DNA from: Funneliformis mosseae | Taxonomy: Eukaryota > Glomeromycota > Glomeromycetes > Glomerales > Glomeraceae | NCBI GenBank assembly: GCA_910592005.1 | Contig: CAJVPP010001101.1 | Coordinates: forward strand, 1-22,822 | Length of the DNA stretch: 22,822 nucleotides | Direction: 5' to 3' | Shown: positions 1 to 8,587 of the stretch, one piece after another | Layout: each line of letters starts with the position of its first letter | Numbering within the stretch: the stretch's first letter is position 1 | The notes under the pieces: model-generated | Told to the model about the DNA's origin: nothing | The model's database searches: none | The model's input: only the letters and a program-made list of their open reading frames with translations | Program-made: the position numbers and the translations under genes

Positions 1-275
1 TCCATTTTTTCTTGTATTTGAATGGCTATTATATTATGTTCTTTCTCTGCCATCTTTACAATCTTGTCATCTTATTTCGCAGATATTACACAAGGTCGCC
101 CCGGTCTTTCTGAAGTACTTAGGTCCCGATTTTCATGATATCTTTTAACCCAATAAATAGCTATAGACTTACTACAACGTACCTGTTTAGCAATAAATCC
201 AAAACTAAACTTTAGACCAGCTGAGTGCTCACGTAAAAAGACAATTTTATATCGTTTCTCTAAAGAAAGTTCCAT
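1..275 (-). pseudogene. Tc1/mariner-like transposase, N-terminal part, interrupted and cut by the window edge
   Basis: The minus-strand reading frame starts at 275 and encodes an N-terminal helix-turn-helix DNA-binding region of Tc1/mariner type. It begins MELSLEKRYKIVFLREHS and reaches the linker RPGRPCVIS, which resembles the GRPR-like hook between the two HTH subdomains. An in-frame TAA at 72-74 interrupts it, but the same frame continues to base 1 with transposase-like sequence (DDKIVKMAEKEHNI). The copy is therefore a recent relic with a point nonsense change rather than a short gene. The catalytic DDE domain would lie to the left, outside the window. The ATG is 171 bp inside the terminal repeat ending at 446, a normal spacing for this superfamily. 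Family assignment is from recalled motif resemblance. Confidence 0.8.
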
Positions 276-410
276 TTTTTAAGCGGAAGTTTGATGATCA
301 TCTAAATTTTTTTTTTGTATTATTAATACTTATAAATTTATAGGTGATCATGTATTGTATTACATTATATTTCTAGAAAATTTAAGGGGTAGTTATATAA
401 TAATTTTAGA

Positions 411-448
411 CAATCTCAGGCGGTCAGATACTTATGACCGCTACGGTA
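411..448 (-). repeat. Terminal inverted repeat and TA target site of the Tc1/mariner-like element
   Basis: Read on the minus strand, a TA (447-448) is followed by CCGTAGCGGTCATAAGTATC and then CTGACCGCC, a Tc1-type terminal sequence. It contains a perfect 7-bp inverted pair (GCGGTCA at 420-426, TGACCGC at 435-441). It sits outside the transposase start with the expected orientation, so this is the outer end of the element; the other end lies beyond base 1. The exact inner limit of the repeat cannot be set without the second end. Confidence 0.65.
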
Positions 449-975
449 CCTTAATTAATTCATATACCTTGTTGTACATATATATTAAATTTAATAGAGT
501 AAAGTAAGTAAAATATTTTTTTCTTATATATTTTATTATATTAAATAATAATATAATTAACTAAATTTTATAGGTAAAATATGGTGAAAATTTGATTCTT
601 TTAAAATTTTAAAAGAATTTTTAGCTAAAATAAAAGAATGTTTTATTTGTAATCTAATAAGAAGGTATGGATATTTAATACATTTTCGCTTATATGATAT
701 AACTTCTACTTGTAAAATTTTCCTTCTTATTTTCTTATTTATATATGTTAGAACTTATAGCATAATGTATATGCTTAATTTTATTATATTTTACCGAACA
801 ATTTGCCGATAATTTATTCATTTATATTATATATAAAAATACTCTAATCAGAAATTTTACATAATAATATATGTTAAATTTTTACAAGTAGCTGCATTTA
901 ATATAATGAAATAATATATTAAATTTTATTGAAATATAATTATTATTGGATAAGATATACTAGAAGCAACATTTT
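449..975. other. AT-rich spacer without recognisable gene
   Basis: This is low-complexity AT-rich DNA between the Tc1-like end and the 198-bp tandem repeat. No frame of useful length or recognisable protein remnant was seen on either strand. It may hold the eroded 5' part of the hAT element whose coding relic starts near 1631, but nothing in the sequence shows that. Confidence 0.5.
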
Positions 976-1500
976 GCCAAAATTAATATAATTATAATAA
1001 TATGATTTATATTTAAAATATTCAAAACTTTGGCTTAAAGCTAACTTTTGTGTTATTTAAATTTTTATTGTAATACTTTATATTATATTCTATATAATCT
1101 AAAATATCAAATATTATGATCATTTAGTTTGGCTATACATTTATGACTTTGCCTAAATCTTATAAGTTTAAATTATTAATATTTAATATAATATATGATT
1201 TACTGTATATATGAAATATTCAAAATATTAACTCAAAGCTAACTTTTGTGTTATTTAAAATTTTATTGTAATACTTTTATATTATATTCTACATAATATA
1301 AAATATCAAATATTATGGTTAACATAGTTTGATCACGTATTTATGACTTTATCTAAATTTTAGAAGTCTAAAAAAATTAATTTATTATGTAATTTACTTA
1401 TTTATTTATTTTAACCCTTAGCTAACTTATTTATAATGTTTAATCTTTGATTTACTATTTTAAAATTACATTTTACATGATTTAAAATATTGAATTTATT
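976..1500. repeat. Tandem repeat of about 198 bp, roughly 2.5 diverged copies
   Basis: Copy 1 (about 976-1175) and copy 2 (about 1176-1378) share long blocks in the same order: AGCTAACTTTTGTGTTATTT (at 1039 and 1237), then a TTTATTGTAATACTTT block, then AATATCAAATATTATG, then TTTATGACTTT followed by CTAAAT. The spacing between equivalent AGCTAAC sites is 198 bp. A third, more diverged partial copy follows (AGCTAAC at 1420, spacing 183 bp). The repeat is non-coding in all frames. Confidence 0.75.
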
Positions 1501-1630
1501 GATTTGTAGAATTTGTCTAATCATATGCTATATTGTCTAAAACTTTTAATTTAAGATTAGCTGATTTTATATAATGTGATAATTCATTTATAAATGATTG
1601 ATAAAGTAATATAAGCAAGTCTGCTATGCT

Positions 1631-2405
1631 GAAAAAATAGTTGATTATACTAAAACACATTTATCATATTGGAATTCCTTTTTTGAAGATAAATTAATTA
1701 ATGATCCAAATAATGTAACTCTTCAAACCATTTTACAAATCCTTTCTAATTCCCATGATGTTAATATTATTTCAATTATTATTCATTTTATTTCTATATA
1801 TGTAAAACAATTTATATAAGATATAGATTTTTTTCAAATACAAAACAAACCTATATTTTCTTTAGTAAAAAGACACCTTTATTATCTTATTGTATTTTTA
1901 GAAAGCAATTGTAATTCTTTAAATTTTGGTTTAGAACTTGATGCTACTATTACTTCTTATAATTTAGTCCATATAAATTTTATTCTATTTTTTGATCAGT
2001 TTTTAGAGAAGCTCAAAATAAATTTAATTCTCATATTTCTTCAAATTCTACACGTCCTCTTTTTTCAAACTGCTTAAATTTTTAATTTTAAGTATATATT
2101 ACTTAGTACTTTAGAAAGAAAAATTTGCGTGATTATAGTGTTATTAGAGAATTAGCAAATCCTTCTGATAAATTGCTTTATGAATGAGTAATTTATTATG
2201 GATTGCAATTAGAAAATTTAGTTGAAGAAATTGATTTAGAAAAATATTGAATAAATCTTGAAGATAAATTACCAATTCTTTCAAAAATTGCACTTAATTA
2301 TATTTGGTTACTTATATCTAATTATAATATAGAAAGAAGTTTCTCAATTTATAATAATATTTTGGATAATAATCGTCAAAATCTTTCAGATTCTTTGAAA
2401 AATTA
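1631..2405 (+). pseudogene. Decayed hAT-family transposase
   Basis: Conceptual translation in shifting plus-strand frames gives a recognisable hAT transposase C-terminal half. A middle part begins at EKIVDYTKTHLSYW near 1631. The C-terminal dimerisation region at about 2281-2403 contains LSKIALNYIWLLI, NYNIERSFSIYNNIL and NRQNLSDSL, matching the hAT pattern of a hydrophobic block followed by (E/V)RxFS. The reading is broken by in-frame stops (TAA at 1817-1819, TGA and TGA near 2185 and 2248) and at least two frameshifts (near 2000 and near 2120), so it cannot encode an active enzyme. It is related to cut-and-paste transposons with 8-bp target duplications; no matching left end was found. Confidence 0.8.
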
Positions 2406-2469
2406 AATATGATGTATTTTAATGGTAATTAAATTTTTTGGGATAATAAAATTAATAAAATTTATTTTT

Positions 2470-2612
2470 GTTTTCGCCGAAATGACAATAAGCCGCAGAA
2501 AGCAGGGCAGATTTTAAAATAAACGCCGGCAGATTTTGCGAAATTTCGCCGCCGGATATCCAAAATTTGTTACATATTTGTAATGCGGGCCGGCACTATA
2601 ATTAGATCATTG
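2470..2612. repeat. GC-rich palindromic tail, probably hAT subterminal/terminal sequence
   Basis: This short stretch is far richer in G+C and CpG than its surroundings. It contains the perfect 12-bp palindrome GCGAAATTTCGC (2538-2549), framed by CCGGC (2526-2530) and GCCGG (2551-2555), and ends in GCGGGCCGGCAC near 2586-2597. Its position just after the hAT coding relic suggests it is the 3' subterminal region of that element. No reverse-complement partner was found upstream, so the boundary is inferred. Confidence 0.45.
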
Positions 2613-3099
2613 AATTTGAGAATCAGATCCTAATCGAGAAATGTGTATTTTGTAGGTACGACCATACTTATAACCCAAACGATGGGTAAGAGTATCTGTT
2701 GAGCATGTGTTACACAAGGCTGTAAATTTAAAGAAAGTTTTTTTAATTCCGATTCACTATATGTTTAATTGCATCATTGAACTTCTCCTACTTACACATA
2801 ATATATTGAGTGAAACTTTCTACGAAATTTGATCTAACAAGAAGCTTTTCTTCGTTTTCACACCAAATGTCACGTAATTACAAATAGCCTTATAGGAAAT
2901 TTCAAACTAATACATAAAATTAGTTTCTGTTGGTATTGTCGTTATTAAAAACTCCATACTTAAAAAGCGCATACGCCATCTGATTGCATCTGAATTAACT
3001 ACAAAAAGTGAATTTTGATCTTTCCGCGTTGTTATTTCTTTTAATGTACATTCAAATCTTTATAATAATAATATTATAATTATTATAATAGATCACATA
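2613..3099 (+). promoter_or_regulatory. Upstream region of GCN5
   Basis: About 490 bp lie between the hAT relic and the GCN5 start codon. The base composition is mixed and there is no recognisable coding remnant. The frame of the GCN5 start is closed upstream by a TGA at 3016-3018, with no other in-frame ATG before 3100. A pyrimidine-poor TTATTATAATAG just before the start could be a splice acceptor of a 5' UTR intron, which cannot be decided here. No clear TATA or CCAAT element was identified. Confidence 0.4.
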
Positions 3100-5214
3100 A
3101 TGTCCCCATACCCTCCTGCGTCTAAGCCAATCCAATCACTTTCAATACATGAAAAGCTCTTAAAGATTGGCAGGAATATCCCGTGTACTGCTGACGTATC
3201 TAGTTCCGGAGGCATGACGATGCGATGCTCTTGTTCTGGGTGGAAACCAAAGACTGATAATACTGGTCGTGCAGATATGTGTGCATGTGATCACAGAGTT
3301 AGCAATCATGGAGACCCCAATTGTACTCCGGAAGAATTCAATGAGCGATTAGAAATCGCCATGAGGATAGATAAGTTATTAGAAGCCAAAGGAAAGCTCT
3401 TGGACTTTGAATACGAAGACGAAGATGTCCGAAAATTACGGAGGTATTTAATTTTAATTCGTAAAAAAATGATGCTTTAAAAAATTATTATTTTTATTTT
3501 TATTTTATTTTAAATAATTATAGGATACTTACCTCAGGAAATGATGCAGCGTTCATTAATCCTTCCAAACGTAAGTTGGAAGATGGTGAAGATTCAGCAC
3601 CAAATCCTCGCAAGATAAAACTCGAGGAGGAACCGCTATCAATACCCGAAAAGCCTGCCGTTGCCGAAGAAAGAGAAGGAATAATTGAAATGAAGGTCAT
3701 TACAAATGATAACACAATGGATAACTTAATACTTTTAACAAGTTTAAAAAACTGCATTCGCACACAATTACCTAATATGCCAGCCGAATATATAACGCGT
3801 CTTGTTTATGATAGGTACTTATTGTTCTAAAATAAATCTTCTTTAAAATATTATGCCCAAGCTATAACTTATCTCTTATTTTTAATAGGAAACATCAATC
3901 GATGGCAATTGTTAAGGAAAGAAAACGTGTTGTCGGTGGGATTACATTCCGCCTGTTCTCAGAAAATCAACTAGCTGAGATCGTTTTTTGTGTTGTAAAT
4001 TCGGACGAACAAGCCAAGGTATGTTCCTATCTTAATTAATTTGAATTCCTTAAAAGAATTAGAAAGAATTAATAATTTTTTCCCTAACTTAGGGATACGG
4101 TTCACATATGATGAACCACCTTAAGGATCACCTCAAAGATAAAGAAGGTATAAAATATCTCATGACGTATGCTGACAACCATGCAATGGGATTTTTTAAG
4201 AAAAACGTGAGAAATTCAAATAATTAAGCTATTTCATTTTATAATTAAATTACTAATTATGGGTTCCGTTTCAGGGCTTTACAACAGACATTACCCTCGA
4301 ACGCAGTTTGTGGGTACATTTCATTAAAGATTATGATGAAGCCACGATTATGCAGGTTAGTTTTGAACTGGCTTTTTTTTTGCTTATTTTCATATTAAAT
4401 TTATTTTTACATTGCCTTCGATTATACAATAGTGCAAAATGATTCAGAAGGTGCAATATACTCGTCTTCAAGAGATACTTGCAAGGCAAAAGAGAGTACT
4501 TATTTAATTTATTTCCAGAGGTTTATTTGAATTTATTCATTCCTTCTAATATAATAAATATTGTTACAGGCCATTCAAATTAAACTTACCGAACGTCGTA
4601 AACAAGCAACTACATACAAAGGGATTCAAATATTCCATAAGAATATAGCTAAGTCAGTTGATCCTATGTCAATTCAAGGTATCAAAGAATCCGGATGGAC
4701 TCCGGAAATGGAAGCACGGTAAAGTTTTGGATTGAACCTTTTCTTTGTATATTTGATTGGTAATTAAATAATATATCTTGAATTCATAATATAGTGCACA
4801 CGGCAACAAGAAAACGAATCGCAGCATAATGGCAAGCATTACAGCGGAGTTGAAAAAGCATGCAAAATCGTGGCCATTTAGAAATCCGGTGAATGGAGAA
4901 GAAGTTCCGGATTATTATAAAATTATCAAGACTCCGATGGGTATATATAAATATATGTTATATTATTATTCTTTTATGTTAACTCTAATTTTCGATTGTT
5001 AGACTTGATGACAATTGAATCCAAAGTTGAGAATAACTGTTATAAAACGCTTGAAGAATATATCACGGACGTGCGGATAATTTTCAGTAATTGTCGCATT
5101 TATAACGCAGAAGGGACAATATACGTCAAATGTGCAAATGGACTCGAAAAGTATTTTAATGATAGATTAAAATTTTACGATAATGCTAACAATAATGGCA
5201 TTAAAAGGGTATAG
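3100..5214 (+). CDS. GCN5: Histone acetyltransferase Gcn5 (SAGA/ADA catalytic subunit), spliced
   Basis: Nuclear enzyme that transfers acetyl from acetyl-CoA to histone H3 lysines as part of the SAGA/ADA coactivators. Nine exons: 3100-3443, 3524-3814, 3889-4018, 4093-4206, 4275-4355, 4433-4495, 4570-4718, 4795-4940, 5003-5214. All introns are GT..AG and the product is 509 aa. Residues 42-70 carry CSCSGWK and CACDHxxxxH, resembling the N-terminal homology region of metazoan PCAF/GCN5. A basic stretch (about 130-147) may be a nuclear signal. The GNAT domain (about 165-325) has AEIVFC with the expected catalytic Glu242 and the acetyl-CoA loop Q253-x-x-GYG. The bromodomain (about 405-495) has WPF 417-419, PDYY 429-432 and the acetyl-lysine-binding Asn474. 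Odd points: QAKGYG where QVRGYG or QVKGYG is usual, and KDYDEAT where KDYEGGT or KDYEGAT is usual. It may be a divergent paralogue. Start is the first in-frame ATG after an upstream stop. Confidence 0.93.
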
Positions 5215-5665
5215 TATTTTGTGTGCAATTAATTCTTTTGTTTCAGAATTGCTTCTAATTACCTTTTTATAATTTTACAGAAACATTAATCAATCTATGT
5301 TATCCCTTTAATATTCATTATTTTTAATCCTAAAACATCATTTGATTCAGAATAACATTATTTTTATAATTCTAGAACAAAATTATTATTATTATTTTCT
5401 TTTCATATATGTATATAATTTCTTTTTTATTATATGTTTTCTTTTGCAACCAAAGTATAATTTATCATTTTATTGCATTATCCATATATTATTATTATTC
5501 CAACAGTTTATAGGAGAATAATGAGATGAGATATTTTAATTCTAAATTTTAAAATAAAAGCACTATTGTAAAATGATCGGCAAATTTATATCACATTCTG
5601 ATTGGCTAAGCAGAAATGTCAAAAAAATTTTTTTGATAATCTATTACACTTTCTACTGACAAAAG
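5215..5665 (+). promoter_or_regulatory. GCN5 3' flank and MSM1 upstream region with a CCAAT-type box
   Basis: The 451 bp between two genes on the same strand must hold the 3' end of GCN5 and the promoter of MSM1. It is AT-rich. An inverted CCAAT box (ATTGG at 5601-5605, within CTGATTGGCTAAG) lies about 60 bp before the MSM1 start codon, a position that fits a HAP/NF-Y-type site. In fungi these are common at respiratory and mitochondrial genes. The function is inferred from position only. Confidence 0.4.
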
Positions 5666-8094
5666 ATGCCACAATTTCTTTTTAAGAGATTTTCTAACAC
5701 CTCAGACTTAATGAAATATCAAAAAATTAATTCAATTTATATGCGAAAATTTACGAATTTACGACACATTTATTATCGACAATATGTCACAATTACCAAG
5801 AAGCCAATTTATATTACAACTCCAATTTTTTATGTTAATGCAAGTAAGTTAATTTTCTGCAATTATGAAATATTTGACTATTTTACTATATCAATTTAAC
5901 GTTTCGTTTTTTTAAAAAAGTACCACATATAGGACATTTATATTCAGCGGTAATGGCTGATAGTCTAAAACGATATTATGAATTGAAAGGTCATAAAGTA
6001 ATTTTTAGCACGGGAACTGATGAACATGGTTTGAAAGTAATTATTTAAACAATTAATACTTTTTTTTTTTAAAAAAAAAAAAAAGTCTCTTTGTTAATGG
6101 TATCAATGTTAGATTAAACAAGCTGCAGCAAAAAACAATATCAATCCGCAAGAATTCTGCGATAATGTTTCTAATAAATTTAAGGTATTTATCAATATTA
6201 AATATTTTACGTTATTAATATCATTAAAAAGTTTTTACATTTAATAGATATTCATCAATAGGAACTTTTTGACAATGCAAACATCGGTTATACTAATTTT
6301 ATACGTACTACAGAACAAAGGCATAAGGATGCCGTGAAATATTTTTGGGTAACGAAATATTTACGTTATTTGTCATTTAGAATAAATGAATAATTTGAGA
6401 TCTAACCATCATTCGCTAATAGTTGCGTCTCATGAATAACGGATTCATCTATAAAGGCGAGCATGAAGGTTGGTACTCAGTATCTGATGAAGCCTTTTAT
6501 AGCACTTCTCAAGTTCAGGAGGTTCAAAATCCCAATTCAGAAGAAAAGTCCATGGTAGCTTATTGTTTTTATTGACTTAGATATGTCAAAAAGTTGCGTT
6601 ACTAATAGATAATTTATGTTTAGATTGCAATTGAATCTGGTCAACCGGTAGAATGGACAACTGAAGAAAATTATAAGTTTCGCCTATCGGAATTTCAAGA
6701 TAGGCTAAAAAGATGGTTGGATGCAGATCCTCAAGGTAAATTCTAAGGTAATTCTTTGCTTGTATTTACATTTTCCTAACTTATATTCGTGATAATTATT
6801 TCGTACACTTATATAAATTATATATGATTATTATTTTTATTTTATTTTAGTTATTGTTCCTTCTAATAGATTTAATGAGGCTAAGTCTTGGATTGATGGT
6901 GGATTAGCTGATATATCGATATCTAGACCACATTCTAGACTAGATTGGGGAGTTGATGTTCCAGGAGATTCAGAACAGACAGTTTACGTTTGGCTAGATG
7001 CTTTGATTAATTATCTTACGGTGAATGGATTCCCTTGGTCACATGAAGATATGAACGGATGGCCCGCTGATATTCACGTTGTAGGAAAAGATATCTTGAG
7101 GTTTCATGCGGTATTTTGGCCTGCATTTTTAATGGCAGCTGATTTACCACTTCCCAAAAAGATTTTAGCTCATTCACATTGGACAATGAAAAAACAAAAA
7201 ATGTCAAAAAGTCGTGGTAATGTTGTGGATCCAATTAAAGCAATGAATGATTATGGAGTTGATACAATTCGTTATTATTTGATGAGAGATGGTGGTATTA
7301 GTGATGACGGAGGTAAAGAATTCTTGGTATAAATTAATTTGTTATTACAATGTCTTTATATTGATTTATTTGTAATATTTGCAGATTATTCGGACGATAA
7401 TGTAAAAGAACGACACCGAAAAGACTTGGCAGGGCAGCTCGGAAATCTCGTGTCACGTAGTATTTCTCCTGCTCTAAATCCTTCACTGGTTGTCCCATCG
7501 CCAATTAAATTTTCTAATGGAGTAACTGAGAAGGACTCTAGTTTATATAATAAATTACAAAACCTTTCAGGTAATATGATTTTCTTTGTTACATGAAAAT
7601 TTTAATATGAATGAATTGGTATTTATGATTATTCCCTACAGATCTCGTAGACAAACATTTTCTGGATATGGAATTTGGAAAGGGTTTATCCCTCATTTTT
7701 GATACCGTTGCAGAAGTAAGTTGATGTCAACAAATCAAAAAATTCGCTTTATTTATAGATCTACTTTAATTGACATAAATATTTTCAATAGGCTAACAAA
7801 CATTTTACGGATAATGAACCTTGGAAATTGAAAAATGATTCGGATCAAAAAGAAACCTTTAATAATGTATTATTTTATGCCGCAGAAACAGCAAGAATTT
7901 CAGGAATTTTATTACAACCAATTATGCCAACAAAAATGACCGAATTATTGAATAACCTTGGAATACAAAAAGAACAAAGAACTTGGGAATATGCTAAATT
8001 TGGTAAAGGATGGAATATAAAAAATAATCGTGATAAAGTATCATTTTATCGAGGTGTTGATAACGGAATCTTATTTCCAAAACTTAAATTATAA
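5666..8094 (+). CDS. MSM1: Mitochondrial methionyl-tRNA synthetase, spliced
   Basis: Class I aminoacyl-tRNA synthetase charging mitochondrial tRNA-Met with methionine using ATP. Ten exons: 5666-5843, 5921-6036, 6113-6184, 6262-6348, 6423-6554, 6624-6735, 6851-7312, 7385-7570, 7642-7715, 7792-8094. All introns are GT..AG with a consistent frame, giving 573 aa, the usual size for the fungal mitochondrial enzyme and shorter than the cytosolic form. Residues 1-45 are rich in Lys, Arg, Ser and Tyr with one acidic residue, fitting a mitochondrial presequence. Catalytic signatures are intact: [13 protein letters not shown] then PHIGHLYS (HIGH at 62-65), [25 protein letters not shown], and KMSKSRGN (KMSKS at 349-353). 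The C-terminal helical anticodon-binding part includes DNEPWKLK. No cytosolic-type tRNA-binding extension is present. The first ATG is chosen because Met16 and Met26 would shorten the presequence. Confidence 0.95.
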
Positions 8095-8587
8095 TCACAA
8101 AAATATTGTGATATGAAGGTTTATTGAATTGTTGGCACATCATTGCATGTTATATTGTGAATCATGAAAATTATCATAATTGACAATCAAATGGCTATGT
8201 TAAATATTTTTATTTACGTAATATGAAAGATTCCTTTTTGTAATACTAGCGGTTAACAAATCCTGATGATTTAAACTATACTCTTTTTCATTATACAAAA
8301 TAATTCAATGTTTTTCAATATCAAACTTTTTAACTTTGAAATATTTAATTTATATATTAATTAAAAAAATTTTCAAACTTATACAAAGGCAAACTATTTT
8401 ACAACTTCATTTATTTATTTATTTTTGTAAAAAAAAAAGAAGCTATATATATATATAAGTAAAACCTATACCTATAAATAAATATATATCTTATAAATGT
8501 AATTTACAATGTTTGATTTTTTTTTCGATTGTAATAAATTAATATAGCGTTCCAAAAAGTTTTTTTTTTTTTTATATTCTGATAATT
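8095..8587. other. Convergent intergenic region between MSM1 and the dolichol kinase gene
   Basis: The 493 bp separate two 3' ends. The region is AT-rich with A/T homopolymers and an ATATATATATA run near 8443-8456. Candidate poly(A) signals are AATAAA at about 8477-8482 for the plus-strand gene and an AATAAATAAATAAATG-like run on the minus strand at about 8408-8424 for the dolichol kinase gene. If both are used, the transcripts overlap at their 3' ends by tens of bases. No coding sequence was seen. Confidence 0.35.

Noticed and set aside
3518..3763. Open frame on the minus strand opposite GCN5
   Set aside because: It is antisense to exon 2 of GCN5, with low-complexity Ser-rich content and no family resemblance.
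7016..7234. Open frame on the minus strand opposite MSM1
   Set aside because: It lies antisense to the most conserved catalytic exon of MSM1 and shows no domain.
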